The notes beneath the pieces were generated by a model that was given only the letters and a program-made list of their open reading frames with translations, was not told the origin of the DNA and did no database searches. From positions 1,791,455 through 1,855,454 of the forward strand of contig NZ_LR130760.1 of the NCBI RefSeq assembly GCF_900625095.1: a stretch of DNA of 64,000 nucleotides. Reading direction: 5' to 3'. The first letter of the stretch is position 1. Each line of letters opens with the position of its first letter. This document shows positions 43,901 through 53,095 of this stretch, piece after piece. The DNA comes from Acinetobacter ihumii. Its GTDB lineage: Bacteria > Pseudomonadota > Gammaproteobacteria > Pseudomonadales > Moraxellaceae. A program made the translations under genes and the position numbers.

Positions 43901-44860
43901 TGTATAACTGCTAGAATAACCATTACATCCTCCTGATGGAGTCTGATCAATGCATTTATAAAATCGACTTGTATCATATATAGAAGTATATCCAATAATA
44001 CCCTTTTCGGTTCCACCTGTTGTGGAACCAAATAAGTAAGCTGCCGTATCTGCATATGCATTTGCTGTCGGTGTGCCTCCTCGAGCACTTAATTTAGCAA
44101 TTTCATTGAGCAGTATTTGTCTTTGTGTCACTCCCCCAATGACTGCATCTAACCGTCTCGCTGGTATCCGAATTTGACCACTCACATTGTCAGCATCTGT
44201 TGGTTCTCCACTACTATTAAAAGTAGTAGGACGCGAAAATGTACTCAAACCGATTACCTTATCATCTGCAATACGTGCAATACCTGTAACACTATTTCCA
44301 TATAAGAGATCAAACATTCCATCTTTCAATCGAGTTATACGATCATAATATTTTCGTACCATTCCATCATAAAAGTATGTATACGAGCCTAGAGAGTCAC
44401 TATAAGGAGCTGTCGTAGACGGCATACTTGTTGTTTCTGAACCCCAAGTGCATGCCGAGTAAGTTGTTGCACTATTTGTACAGAGCTGATAGCGTGTTTT
44501 ACCGTTACTTTTATAACTCCGATACTTGTATGTCTTTGTATCAATGACATTACAGTAGTAACGCGTATAAGATGGGGAACCGTTTGTAGAAGTTTCCGAA
44601 CTATTACCATTTATTGTTGCACCATCAGGGACATCACACGAACTACTATTCCCTACTTGCTGCGGGTAACCCATACTTCCTGAAATATCCAACAGCATCA
44701 TCAAACTAATTGTTCCAGATTTTGCTTGTTGATAAATATCAATATCACTTGCCTGTGTACTACTAGTAATTAATAGGCCGCTACATAATGCAGAAAGGCT
44801 GATCACCGCTACATTTTTACAATATGATTGGAGCTTAATTTTATAATTTAACTTTTTCAT
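40937..44860 (-). CDS. pilY1: Type IV pilus tip adhesin / biogenesis factor PilY1
   Basis: The 1307-residue exported protein has a signal peptide ending near Ala37. A von Willebrand A domain follows with the MIDAS sequence DISGSMG (residues 58-64), interrupted by a long Ser/Tyr/Cys-rich insertion. The C-terminal half is the conserved Neisseria-PilC-type beta-propeller. It contains the calcium loop DRNGDGLVDHLYFGD and motifs such as FVPNEMVENQ and VMFVGGGYDAGGDDGD. A very acidic stretch (KCDKDDDDEEDEK) precedes the last 40 residues. PilY1 sits at the pilus tip with the minor pilins, acts in adhesion and surface sensing, and counteracts retraction. The start is 14 nt after pilX. Confidence 0.95.
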   Translation of the reverse strand: MKKLNYKIKLQSYCKNVAVISLSALCSGLLITSSTQASDIDIYQQAKSGTISLMMLLDISGSMGYPQQVGNSSSCDVPDGATINGNSSETSTNGSPSYTRYYCNVIDTKTYKYRSYKSNGKTRYQLCTNSATTYSACTWGSETTSMPSTTAPYSDSLGSYTYFYDGMVRKYYDRITRLKDGMFDLLYGNSVTGIARIADDKVIGLSTFSRPTTFNSSGEPTDADNVSGQIRIPARRLDAVIGGVTQRQILLNEIAKLSARGGTPTANAYADTAAYLFGSTTGGTEKGIIGYTSIYDTSRFYKCIDQTPSGGCNGYSSSYTTLPNYDDYVRSGSYYYYYRNNIANSSSSGFYYSYNDTKNSDQTLYSKPTSLMQTDDIKKCSGQGIYVLTDGQPNNNSSAKKLMQAALTSQYQSTLSCSDSNSGWDCMLNFVQNLLSPSKNPLGLKVKTAVVGFGSDFNGIPSYSSALTQEQNIANINDSNAEENVKKAAYWGIIGEGGWYSGSQSEDIVKSVNEFISNLGSAIPAVTTGAPTIPKDSLNPSVLQKVAYYPQFQPTPDKTYQLWAGNLKKYNVVEGILKDKGGNKIVDTNGRLIDNYDLWAPNVDASVKDADETTYGSTKFALMGGIKSQLKLRTDANTENRKLLTNRISQGSGSSATFVNSTTLRQVKISDLTDNTYKNDFNRGYLISLLGYAVDAANPNNINLSTAPELRQVGAVMHSSPILVTNKGKITYSNNILGSENRQDFILFGTTQGLLHVVDATTGKEKFAFVPNEMVENQKEAFLKYDTTSGGLSKLYYGIDAPWTTYTEYVVDSSSNLTVSTGRNSQKGKQIAYGGLRMGGRSYYALDLADIDNPKLLFQISPSDQKVYYNGTSKSFPALQYMGQSWSKPAIAWVKWGKSRKRVMFVGGGYDAGGDDGDARINGVKGAYSGYESDTYNQTNAKGGGVYMFDADNGDLLWWASKNATSSSTTTNSGVIGLNNENLKYSVVSEIRTEDRNGDGLVDHLYFGDLGGQLFRIDLDNNASSLGAFAKTPRLLLNLNASEKSPRFYEMPGFSIYDYAGKTFAVISIGTGNRSLPLKDYTVGTSGYDYDAVYNIYDKDVTRKDLYSATTFTKTLAKTDLGEITQDNRNNNTTLVAPYTKYGWYYRFKSSGSAAKLQSAKVFSTPIVLNSRMFVSIFDGSKPGLSGDCGAGVKGESFLQQFCMPYGQCAKTTANDPDSDPECTSPDGCSIGPGDQRTTIVDDKKCNPAIEKCDKDDDDEEDEKSNNLNYCISTGNRGATTISGIVSAGSSKICLVPQRWYELSALK

Positions 44861-44874
44861 TTCACTGACTCCCG

Positions 44875-45663
44875 TTATGTAAAATTCTGCGCAATAGTGT
44901 ATTCACTTACCTGCGTTGTAAAAGGAATATTTAAACTTGCCAAACAATCTGTGACGCTCACTAATGGATTATCTTTTGGTGCAACATCTGTACCTATAGT
45001 TGGAGTTGTTGTGTCAGTTGGAATCGTTACCTCACTCATATGAGATTGAAGGCAAGTATTAATATCAGAACGGGAAGCACTTGCTAAACTTGGCATCAGT
45101 GAAACAGCAAATATCTTTACTCGTTTCGTATCCTCAACCCGACCTGTTTTATTATCTGTAGCACGAGTCCTGTCATAAAAAGGATCCAACTCTTCAACAG
45201 TTGAGAATTTCACCGATACTTGTGTCATCACTGCACGGCGTCCACTGGTAAACCAATTACTACTTGCAATCTGGCTAGCATCACAATAACCATCCGTACC
45301 AAATGCATCATTAGTCGGTTTATCTTTTCCTGATTCCCATTGCATAATATTTGCTCGAGAAATGTCAAAGAAGTTGGATTGATCACCTCGATAGCAAAAT
45401 ACAAGCTCTTTATTCTTATCGCTCACATTACTTATATAGCCAAACATGCCACTACCACTTAGGCTCTGAACCAAATTATTCGTATCTTCTGTACTAAAAA
45501 AAGCTGAATCTGAATTCTGCGATAATAGTTGCTGCACCTGACTATTAGTAGCAATACTCAATCCCACCATACTTTGGCGGATAGCAACTGTTCCAATTAC
45601 CATTATGGCAACTAGAAAAATGAGTATAACAATCAATGTTGCACCAACTTCGTTCTTTCTCAT
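44875..45663 (-). CDS. pilX: Type IV pilus minor pilin PilX
   Basis: The 262-residue protein has the class III signal MRKNEVG followed by ATLIVILIFLVAIMVIGTVAIRQSM. Position 5 of the mature form is Val, not Glu, as is usual for PilX/GspK-type pilins that cap the fibre. A large, mostly polar ectodomain follows, with a Cys pair. The gene overlaps the pilW stop by 4 nt (ATGA). PilX works with PilV, PilW, FimT and PilY1 in the priming complex. Confidence 0.9.
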   Translation of the reverse strand: MRKNEVGATLIVILIFLVAIMVIGTVAIRQSMVGLSIATNSQVQQLLSQNSDSAFFSTEDTNNLVQSLSGSGMFGYISNVSDKNKELVFCYRGDQSNFFDISRANIMQWESGKDKPTNDAFGTDGYCDASQIASSNWFTSGRRAVMTQVSVKFSTVEELDPFYDRTRATDNKTGRVEDTKRVKIFAVSLMPSLASASRSDINTCLQSHMSEVTIPTDTTTPTIGTDVAPKDNPLVSVTDCLASLNIPFTTQVSEYTIAQNFT

Positions 45664-46703
45664 TTCCCACGCTCCCCAATTGAATTCCTTAAAGCTACGG
45701 TTTGTGAAACAACTTGACGAACATATTTGGAAGTCGTTGTTTTTGGTTTTTTTACTTGTACCGTTTGATCAAGCACAACAAATTGCTGGTCATCATTAAT
45801 GAGTGAATCATTGCCTACATTTTGACTCGATCTAGTTAATAGACCGATTTGAACTGAAATTATTCTTGGTCGTGGTTTAGCAAGTAGCATATAATCTTTA
45901 ATTGACAAATAGCCATATTGACTATTATTTTGAACACCTAAGAGAACTCGAAAATAATCAACTCTTTTTATTACAATTTCACCTGCATCACCATAGCCTG
46001 TAACAGTTGTGGGACTCCCCGTGACAGAATAAAAACCAGCATCGCAAGCAAGCGAAAGAGGTTGATTTGGTTCATAAGCCTGATTATTTGCATCTACTCT
46101 TAAGAAATAACGTTGTACAATTACTTGAGGACCAAATGGTTTTCCATTCCCTGGATCAACAACTGGAAACTCCAGTTTATTGCCCTCGCAATCAAACCCT
46201 CCTATTAAATTATTACCACTTTTTATATATTGAGGAGTATATTGGATAACAAGTTGATCACTGGTTATATCAGTGCCATTAACTTGTACATTTGAGGCGC
46301 CTGTCCAAGCTGGAGCAACCCCAACAGGCATCCCACTACCGCGAGAAAGTAAATTTACTCCAGCACTTGTTCCAACAATCGTATTATTAAAGTTGCTCAA
46401 TGGAGTAGGGGGAGATGTATTATTATCTATGGTTGCATTTAATGATGACGTAAGGACAATTCCCCCAAATGCAGTTTCATCATTTAAAATCGATTTCTGA
46501 TTATTCAAATTAGCTAATCGAATATCTTTAGTCAAATAGTTTAAACCAAAATTAGCATTATCCTGAATATCTGACAGCCCGCTTTGCATAGACAAGCTTT
46601 TTTGGCTTGTCAAAAACAATAATATTGCGGCAGCTGTAATAATTAAACCCAACGTCAAAGAAAGCATGAGTTCAATCAAGGTAAAACCTGATTGCTTTAT
46701 CAT
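45660..46703 (-). CDS. pilW: Type IV pilus minor pilin PilW
   Basis: The 347-residue prepilin begins MIKQSG with cleavage before FTLIELMLSLTLGLIITAAAI, and Glu5 is present. The large ectodomain of over 300 residues is typical of PilW. It starts immediately after the pilV stop (TAAATG) and overlaps pilX at its end, so the three are translationally coupled. Confidence 0.92.
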   Translation of the reverse strand: MIKQSGFTLIELMLSLTLGLIITAAAILLFLTSQKSLSMQSGLSDIQDNANFGLNYLTKDIRLANLNNQKSILNDETAFGGIVLTSSLNATIDNNTSPPTPLSNFNNTIVGTSAGVNLLSRGSGMPVGVAPAWTGASNVQVNGTDITSDQLVIQYTPQYIKSGNNLIGGFDCEGNKLEFPVVDPGNGKPFGPQVIVQRYFLRVDANNQAYEPNQPLSLACDAGFYSVTGSPTTVTGYGDAGEIVIKRVDYFRVLLGVQNNSQYGYLSIKDYMLLAKPRPRIISVQIGLLTRSSQNVGNDSLINDDQQFVVLDQTVQVKKPKTTTSKYVRQVVSQTVALRNSIGERGK

Positions 46704-47207
46704 TTAATATGCCTCCATAATTACACAGGTGGAATTGGCATTATAAGCATTGCCATTTGTACAATCCCCTGTCCCTGTTCCATTTGTAGCACTAGTATCG
46801 CCCCATGCCACATAGACACAGCTACGATTATTATTATTTCCTTGGCAATTCATCATATTCATTGTCATACTTAAAGAACTAGCTTTATTAACGACTTGAG
46901 CTACATCAAAATCAGCTAAATCTTTTTCAGAACAATTCATTGTAAAGCAATTAGTCTTATAACTTTTCTGGCTTTCTGGTTTTTTTAGTTGATTTTGATA
47001 TTCTAAAAATGCTGAGCGATTCACCCTAATTCTCTCAACTAAATCTTTGGCAATATTAATAGCCTGAACTCTCGCACCAGCTTCAGAAGTTGCCTCTACA
47101 GCGCGATACTGCAATGCCACAAAACCAAGAACTCCTATTGCTAAAATAAGTAAAGCAACCAAAACTTCAATTAAACCTGCACCATTTTGTTTTTTAATCA
47201 ATATCAT
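46704..47207 (-). CDS. pilV: Type IV pilus minor pilin PilV
   Basis: From the ATG at 47207 the 167-residue prepilin reads MILIKKQNG, then AGLIEVLVALLILAIGVLGFVALQ, a classical PilV/GspI-like start. The ectodomain has several Cys (TNCFTMNCSEKD, MNCQGNNNNRSC). The start overlaps the fimT stop as ATGA, and GGGGAG lies about 7 nt upstream, which decides it against the TTG at 47213. Confidence 0.92.
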   Translation of the reverse strand: MILIKKQNGAGLIEVLVALLILAIGVLGFVALQYRAVEATSEAGARVQAINIAKDLVERIRVNRSAFLEYQNQLKKPESQKSYKTNCFTMNCSEKDLADFDVAQVVNKASSLSMTMNMMNCQGNNNNRSCVYVAWGDTSATNGTGTGDCTNGNAYNANSTCVIMEAY

Positions 47208-47677
47208 GAACAACTCCCCTCTATGACTTGCTGAATTGTTCCCATTTTAGAAATAGTAACTATTTTTGATTTGGAGCCATTAGATTTATTACAGATTTCA
47301 AAAGTTTTATCAGCAGTTGCAGGAATACATTGAGGTGGTGTAGCTCCATTCAAATCCCCAACCCCCCCAAGTAAATTAAAACAAATGGATGTGGAAAAAC
47401 TACCTTTTAGTAACGCTTTTCCTGAAGGTGTCCAATTTAATTGTGAAACAGAATTATTTATTTGAGAGGTATTTAGACTAACGATCATGGTTCGACGTTC
47501 TAACACGGCTTTTGAGCGGGCCTGATTAAAGGTAAAAATTAAATCCTGTGTACTTCTATTTAAATTTTGAGTAGCCATCATATCTCCAAAAGAAGGCGCA
47601 GCCATCGTCGCAATAATGGCCAAAACAGCAATGGTCACCATCAGCTCAATAAGTGTAAATCCCCGATTCTTATCCAT
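47204..47677 (-). CDS. fimT: Type IV pilus minor pilin FimT/FimU (GspH family)
   Basis: From the ATG at 47677, preceded by GTAGGTAAAGC, the 157-residue prepilin reads MDKNRG, then FTLIELMVTIAVLAIIATMAAPSFGDMM. The C-terminal GspH-like domain ends near VIEGSCS, with Cys in TSICFNL, PPQCIPA and FEICNKS. It is the first gene of the minor pilin operon. FimT-type pilins in naturally competent bacteria can bind DNA, so a role in transformation is possible. A strong terminator for ispH separates the operon from that gene. Confidence 0.9.
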   Translation of the reverse strand: MDKNRGFTLIELMVTIAVLAIIATMAAPSFGDMMATQNLNRSTQDLIFTFNQARSKAVLERRTMIVSLNTSQINNSVSQLNWTPSGKALLKGSFSTSICFNLLGGVGDLNGATPPQCIPATADKTFEICNKSNGSKSKIVTISKMGTIQQVIEGSCS

Positions 47678-47760
47678 TGCTTTACCTACTTTTTTACTTT
47701 CCCCATTTTCTAGATTAACTGATATTTTTACAGAACCAATACAATCAAGATTAAGGGCAT

Positions 47761-47795
47761 AAAAAAACGGATGAGTAGCACTCATCCGTTTTTTT
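47761..47795 (-). terminator. ispH terminator
   Basis: AAAAAACGGATGAGT and ACTCATCCGTTTTTT form a long stem with a tiny loop between ispH and fimT. On the minus strand a T-run follows, so the pil operon must start from its own promoter between here and 47677. Confidence 0.9.
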
Positions 47796-47819
47796 AAAAA
47801 AATTTTTTCTTATTTAAAA

Positions 47820-48770
47820 TTAAGCTTGTGTCACTTGTATTCTGAGCTCTTTAGGCAAGCTGAAGGTAATATTTTCCTCGCGTCCATCTAACTCTTTCGG
47901 TGCTTCAGCGCCCCAATCCTGCAAACGCTGAATCACCTGTTTAATTAAGATTTCAGGCGCAGATGCACCCGCGGTTACCCCAATTTTATCTTGGGATTTA
48001 AACCACTCTTGTTCAAGCTGATCCGCATTATCGACTAAATACGCTGCTTTGCCCATACGCTCTGCCAACTCACGCAATCGGTTAGAGTTGGACGAATTTG
48101 GTGAACCGACAACTAAAACAACATCACACTGTGAAGCCAAGTCACGTACTGCATCCTGACGGTTTTGGGTAGCATAACAAATATCGTCTTTACGCGGTCC
48201 CTGAATCTGTGGAAAGCGCGAACGCAAAGCATCAATGACTTTGGCAGTATCATCAATCGACAATGTGGTTTGAGTGACAAACGCCAACTTTTCAGGATGC
48301 TTCACCGCCAACTCAGCAACATCTTGCTCATCTTCAACCAGATAAATATTACCGCCACTTTTTTTGTCATACTGCCCCATGGTCCCTTCAACTTCGGGAT
48401 GACCTTCATGACCAATCAAAATCGCTTCTGTACCTTCGCGGGCATATTTAGTGACTTCGATATGGACTTTGGTCACCAATGGACAGGTCGCATCAAAGAC
48501 TTTTAAACCACGCTGCTCGGCCTCAAGCTGAACAGCTTTAGAAACGCCATGTGCACTAAAAATAACAATCGAATCATCAGGTACTTGATCGAGCTCATCG
48601 ACAAAAATTGCACCGCGCTGACGCAAATCATCAACCACAAATTTGTTGTGAACCACTTCATGACGCACATAAATCGGTGGACTAAAACATTCTAGCGCAC
48701 GATTAACGATCGCAATCGCACGGTCTACACCAGCACAAAAACCTCGTGGATTTGCCAATACGATTTGCAT
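47820..48770 (-). CDS. ispH: 4-hydroxy-3-methylbut-2-enyl diphosphate reductase
   Basis: IspH carries out the last step of the MEP isoprenoid pathway, making IPP and DMAPP. The 316-residue protein has the three cluster cysteines in [25 protein letters not shown] and [11 protein letters not shown]. The active-site Glu region is present in [11 protein letters not shown], with [11 protein letters not shown] for substrate binding. The ATG at 48770 is preferred over 48785 because GAGG is 6 nt upstream and [11 protein letters not shown] is the family N-terminus. It is divergent from gmk. Confidence 0.97.
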   Translation of the reverse strand: MQIVLANPRGFCAGVDRAIAIVNRALECFSPPIYVRHEVVHNKFVVDDLRQRGAIFVDELDQVPDDSIVIFSAHGVSKAVQLEAEQRGLKVFDATCPLVTKVHIEVTKYAREGTEAILIGHEGHPEVEGTMGQYDKKSGGNIYLVEDEQDVAELAVKHPEKLAFVTQTTLSIDDTAKVIDALRSRFPQIQGPRKDDICYATQNRQDAVRDLASQCDVVLVVGSPNSSNSNRLRELAERMGKAAYLVDNADQLEQEWFKSQDKIGVTAGASAPEILIKQVIQRLQDWGAEAPKELDGREENITFSLPKELRIQVTQA

Positions 48771-48914
48771 ATGATCCTCAACCAATGATGAATATGAACA
48801 ATATTTTAACGTTTTAAGAGAGATAGCGAACTAAAACTTTAACCTGAACTCTTTAGTTTAGGCTGTTGGTACACTACAATAGCCAAGATATTTTATCATA
48901 TCAGGAAAAATATC

Positions 48915-49538
48915 ATGTCGGGTCTATTGTTTGTCGTTTCTGCTGCTTCAGGAACAGGCAAAACATCTTTAGTCAAAGCCCTGCTGGAACGTGTCAGCAA
49001 CTTACACGTTTCTGTTTCGCATACCACACGTGGCCAGCGATCAGGTGAACTCGACGGCGTACATTATCATTTTACCACAAAAGACACTTTTTTAAGCCAC
49101 GTCGAACAAGGTGGTTTTATTGAATATGCTGAGGTTTTTGGTAACTATTATGGAACCTCACAAACAACGGTTGAACAACAGCTTGCCAAAGGTCATGATG
49201 TCTTACTCGAAATTGATTGGCAAGGTGCGCAGCAAGTTCGTAAGCTTTTTCCTGATTCCAGACAAATTTTTATTCTTCCCCCAAGCCAATTTGATTTGCG
49301 TCAGCGTTTGTCCAACCGTGGTACAGACTCAGTTGAGGTCATTGAACATCGTTTGGATTGCGCGGTCGAAGATATGCAACAATATGTTAATTTTGACTAT
49401 GTCATTATTAACGATGACTTTAATAAAGCACTGCATGAACTTGAATCAATTATTACTGCCAATCGCTTGACCTTGGCGCAACAGGTGTATCGTCATCAGC
49501 TTTTGATTGAACAGCTCATCACGCCGAATAACGAATAG
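48915..49538 (+). CDS. gmk: Guanylate kinase
   Basis: Gmk phosphorylates GMP to GDP. The 207-residue protein has the P-loop [17 protein letters not shown], the GMP-binding segment [20 protein letters not shown], and [27 protein letters not shown] precedes the start. It heads the conserved gmk-rpoZ-spoT-ridA arrangement. Confidence 0.97.
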   Translation: MSGLLFVVSAASGTGKTSLVKALLERVSNLHVSVSHTTRGQRSGELDGVHYHFTTKDTFLSHVEQGGFIEYAEVFGNYYGTSQTTVEQQLAKGHDVLLEIDWQGAQQVRKLFPDSRQIFILPPSQFDLRQRLSNRGTDSVEVIEHRLDCAVEDMQQYVNFDYVIINDDFNKALHELESIITANRLTLAQQVYRHQLLIEQLITPNNE

Positions 49539-49605
49539 GCTTGAGTCTGCACCCAATACATTTTATAATTCGCAGTCTAGTTGTATTTATAACCCGAGAA
49601 TTTAT

Positions 49606-49887
49606 ATGGCACGCGTAACCGTTGAAGATTGTTTAGACCATGTAGACAACCGCTTTGAGCTTGTACTAGTGGCAAGCAAACGTGCGCGTCAACTTGCTCG
49701 TCAAGGTATTGAACCGACTGTTGAATGGGACAATGACAAACCAACTGTGGTGGCATTACGTGAAATTGCTACAGGTCATGTCACTAAAGATATCCTAAAG
49801 CAGCGTGAGCAGGATTATCAAACCTCTAGCCTTGATCTAGCTTTATCAGCAAACAGCTTAAATCTGGAAGGTTTTTCTTTCCAATAA
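49606..49887 (+). CDS. rpoZ: RNA polymerase omega subunit
   Basis: The 93-residue protein begins [30 protein letters not shown] and contains [12 protein letters not shown], the omega signature. It stabilises the beta' subunit and forms part of a ppGpp site. The ATG at 49606 fits the family; the frame is open further upstream but that sequence is the gmk end and spacer. A terminator follows. Confidence 0.96.
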   Translation: MARVTVEDCLDHVDNRFELVLVASKRARQLARQGIEPTVEWDNDKPTVVALREIATGHVTKDILKQREQDYQTSSLDLALSANSLNLEGFSFQ

Positions 49888-49910
49888 GTTGCTGAACAAT
49901 AGCAGTCAGA

Positions 49911-49940
49911 AAAAGAGTGCTTTGAAGCACTCTTTTTTTA
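49911..49940 (+). terminator. Terminator after rpoZ
   Basis: AAGAGTGC and GCACTCTT pair around a TTTGAA loop and are followed by a T-run. The remaining 390 nt to spoT hold no gene or recognisable structure that I can support. Confidence 0.9.
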
Positions 49941-50331
49941 TGCGCGATGGTCATATAAAGTATTTAAACATTTGCTTCAATACAATGAGATCGCTTATTG
50001 ACTTTTTTCAGTTTTAAATAGAATCCAAACCTGCTGCCTACTTAGTCAAATTGAGCCATTAAAATAAATTGAGTCATTGTTTTGCAATGATCATGCTCAA
50101 AAATAAAACACTTACTCACTAAAACTGCGCAAAAAACTGTATCTCAGGCATCAAAATTGATGCATCTCATTAAAAGATTTGATACAACTGTAAGATTCGA
50201 TTGATTCAACCTATCTCCAGCATCGAAATTTATCTATGAATATTTGTGTGAACAAATTGACAAATTTCACAATATGCATTTCATTAAGAGATAGGTAAAT
50301 TGTTCTTATTCACTGCAATGAAAGGTGATCT

Positions 50332-52443
50332 ATGCCAGGCGAAGAGGTCAGCCAAGCCAAGCAACAGCTCAAATTAATTATCGATGCCTATTTAAAAGTT
50401 GAGGACGTCGAGCGTGTGCTTGCTGCCTGTGATTTTGCTGATTTAGCGCATAGCGGAATTATCCGTAAAAGTGGGGAACCGTATGTACTACACCCGATTG
50501 CGGTGTGCTGCATTTTGGCACATATGCGTCTGGATGCAGAAACCTTGATGGCCGCCCTATTGCATGATGTGATTGAAGATACTGAATATACCAAAGAAGA
50601 TATTGCTGAACGTTTTGGTCGAACCGTGTCAGACTTGGTCGATGGTGTGACCAAATTGACCCATTCCAGTGATAAGCAATTTAATAAAGCCGCTTCTTTT
50701 CGCAAGATTTTACAAGCAACGCTACAAGATCCGCGTGTCATCATTATCAAACTTTCGGACCGTTATCATAATATGACCACTCTGGATGCATTACGTCCAG
50801 ATAAACGTGCGCGTATTGCTCAGGAAACTCTGGATATATTCGTACCGATGGCTCGTATCGTCGGCATGAACGAGATGGCAGATAATCTTGAATTATTGTG
50901 TTATCAAAATCTTGATCTGGACATGTACAATAACGTGCAAAGTGCCTTGCTTGAAAATAAGCCAAAGCGTTGTGAATACCAGTCTCAATGGGAAAAACAT
51001 TTAGCCGATCTGTTATTGGCTTATCAAATTAATGGTCGGATTAAAAAGAAAAATAATAATATTGAACTGTTACGCCACTTTGTTAAAAATGAAATCGATT
51101 TACATGAACTGACGCATAGCCATGCTTTTGAAATTATCTTACACAGCATTGCGGACTGTGACCGTTTAGTAGAAGCCTTAGAAGAAAATTTTAAAGTGCT
51201 GCAATATCAGGATCATATTCGCCGCCCTTTGCCTGGTGGCAATCAATCCTTAGCCATGAAACTCAAAGGCGAAAATACCACTTTATCGCTCACTATTCAG
51301 ACTGAGTTAATGCGTAAAGCTGCACGTTTTGGTGTGGTACTCGGTGAAAACGCACCTCAAGCGTGTCGTTCAGCCATTCAGGCCTCCATGCAAAATTTAA
51401 ATACCTTAATTGATGATGCCTGCGCCAAAACTACATTCAATGATTTGCTGGATTATCTGCATCAGGAAAAAATTTGGGTCTATACGCCGCAAGGACATTT
51501 ACATGAATTGCCTCAAGGGGCAACCGTGGTGGATTTTGCTTATGCTGCCAGTTTATTTCTAGGTAATCATGCTGTAGGTGCGAAAGTTGATGGTGAAATT
51601 CGTCCCCTTTCAACCCCGCTGACCAGCGGGCAAGTGGTCGAAGTCATTACCGATGTATTGGCCACCCCAAACCCAGACTGGCTAAGCTTTATCAATACTC
51701 AAAAAGCACGGCGCGCCTTGCAAAATATTTTGCGTGATCAGGATATTGAAGAACAGCGTTTAGTGGGTCAACAGGCGTTGAATCGAGCGTTAAAACTGTT
51801 TAACCGTTCAATTAACGACTTATCAGAATCTGACTGGCTAGATGTGCTGCAATGGCGACATGTTGAAAGTAAAGATATCCTGTTTGAGCAGATCGCAGTG
51901 GGTGATTTATTGCCGCAATTGGTCGCCAACCATTTGTATGTACAACACGATCAAAGTCAATTACACGAACATGAATCTGATCGACTGATTCAGGGTACTG
52001 AGGGGATTGATGTCAAATATGCCCATTGCTGTAATCCTGTATTAGGCGATCCAATTCAGGGGCATTTATCACGTCGCGGACTGATTGTGCATCGTGCTCG
52101 ATGTCATAACTTACTGCATGAACAACATTTACATCCTGAAAATATTATGCCTTTGCAATGGCAATCGGACGATCTGGAAGATGTCAGTTTTAATGCCTAT
52201 TTATGTATTGAAATGACGCTGGATGATGAGCAGGTTTCAGAACTCATTTATTTGTGCCGAAAATCACATATTGGGGTTGAACAAGTTTATCCAACGCATG
52301 AATGTACTTACGTCAACATCGTGGTCAATAATCGCAAACAAATTGCCCAGATTATTCGTGATTTACGTATGCAGTTTAATTTCCCGCGCGTTTCCCGTTT
52401 AGCCATTCCTCCTTCAATCATCGAAAATTCTCAAGCCAGTTAG
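50332..52443 (+). CDS. spoT: (p)ppGpp hydrolase SpoT with degenerate synthetase domain
   Basis: The 703-residue RelA/SpoT homologue has an intact HD hydrolase site: RKSGEPYVLHP with His54, and LLHDVIEDTEYT with His78, Asp79, Glu82 and Asp83. The synthetase domain keeps neither the G-loop GYQSLHT nor EVQIRT; the equivalent positions read NQSLAMKLKG and LSLTIQTELMRKAA. TGS (VYTPQGHLHELPQGATVVDF), a Cys-containing ZFD/RIS (YAHCCNPVLGDPIQGHLSRRG) and an ACT domain follow. It should therefore degrade but not make (p)ppGpp, as reported for A. baumannii SpoT. AAAGGTGATCT precedes the start. Confidence 0.95.
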   Translation: MPGEEVSQAKQQLKLIIDAYLKVEDVERVLAACDFADLAHSGIIRKSGEPYVLHPIAVCCILAHMRLDAETLMAALLHDVIEDTEYTKEDIAERFGRTVSDLVDGVTKLTHSSDKQFNKAASFRKILQATLQDPRVIIIKLSDRYHNMTTLDALRPDKRARIAQETLDIFVPMARIVGMNEMADNLELLCYQNLDLDMYNNVQSALLENKPKRCEYQSQWEKHLADLLLAYQINGRIKKKNNNIELLRHFVKNEIDLHELTHSHAFEIILHSIADCDRLVEALEENFKVLQYQDHIRRPLPGGNQSLAMKLKGENTTLSLTIQTELMRKAARFGVVLGENAPQACRSAIQASMQNLNTLIDDACAKTTFNDLLDYLHQEKIWVYTPQGHLHELPQGATVVDFAYAASLFLGNHAVGAKVDGEIRPLSTPLTSGQVVEVITDVLATPNPDWLSFINTQKARRALQNILRDQDIEEQRLVGQQALNRALKLFNRSINDLSESDWLDVLQWRHVESKDILFEQIAVGDLLPQLVANHLYVQHDQSQLHEHESDRLIQGTEGIDVKYAHCCNPVLGDPIQGHLSRRGLIVHRARCHNLLHEQHLHPENIMPLQWQSDDLEDVSFNAYLCIEMTLDDEQVSELIYLCRKSHIGVEQVYPTHECTYVNIVVNNRKQIAQIIRDLRMQFNFPRVSRLAIPPSIIENSQAS

Positions 52444-52559
52444 ATGCGATGACTTCATAAATGCAAGTACTAATTTATTCCTGATAATTCATGAATCAGA
52501 CTTTTGTCAAACAGCCGCATGAATTATGATGAGGAAAACATCAGATTTAGGAAAAATCA

Positions 52560-52943
52560 ATGACCCGTCAAGTGATCCATACTGAAAATGCCCCAGCCGC
52601 AATCGGAACTTATTCTCAAGCAATTATGGTTGGGAATACCTTGTATCTATCCGGTCAAATTGGCTTGGATCCATATAGTATGGAACTTGTTGAAGGTATT
52701 GAAGCTCAAATTCGTCGTGTGTTTGATAATTTAAAAGCAGTCTGTGAAGCGGCAGGCGGTAGTCTTGCGGATATTGCCAAACTAAATATCTTTTTGACCG
52801 ATTTATCCAACTTTCAATTGGTGAATCAAATTATGGGTGAATATTTTGCCCAGCCATATCCAGCACGTGCAGCCTTAGGGGTGGCGAGTTTGCCTAAAGG
52901 TGCGCTGGTCGAAATGGATGGCATTGTCACTATCAATGCTTAA
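52560..52943 (+). CDS. ridA: RidA-family enamine/imine deaminase
   Basis: The 127-residue YjgF/RidA protein deaminates reactive 2-aminoacrylate and related imines from PLP enzymes. It contains [24 protein letters not shown], the catalytic Arg in [21 protein letters not shown], and the trimer-forming core. It follows spoT by 116 nt, a linkage common in gammaproteobacteria. AGGAAAAATCA precedes the ATG. A terminator follows. Confidence 0.95.
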   Translation: MTRQVIHTENAPAAIGTYSQAIMVGNTLYLSGQIGLDPYSMELVEGIEAQIRRVFDNLKAVCEAAGGSLADIAKLNIFLTDLSNFQLVNQIMGEYFAQPYPARAALGVASLPKGALVEMDGIVTINA

Positions 52944-52960
52944 GCTTGTACATTTAATAG

Positions 52961-52988
52961 ATACCACCGATCAGGTGGTATTTTTTTA
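52961..52988 (+). terminator. Terminator after ridA
   Basis: ATACCACC and GGTGGTAT form an 8-bp stem with a GATCA loop and a run of T. Confidence 0.9.
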
Positions 52989-53032
52989 TTCAAAATGACC
53001 ATGATTAAAATCGTTTTTTCAAATGAATTTCA

Positions 53033-53062
53033 TTGACAAGTGATAATAATTATCAATAATAT
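53033..53062 (+). promoter_or_regulatory. Fur-regulated promoter of bfd
   Basis: TTGACA (53033) and TAATAT (53057) are 18 nt apart. The spacer contains GATAAT-A-ATTATC (53042-53054), a perfect pair of inverted Fur hexamers. Iron-loaded Fur would block this promoter. Confidence 0.75.
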
Positions 53063-53095
53063 CAGTTATCCCATTTAACTATGCGAATAAGTCTG

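Noticed and set aside
50388..50750. 120-codon minus-strand ORF within spoT
   Set aside because: It is the complement of the conserved HD hydrolase domain; coding constraint explains the open frame.
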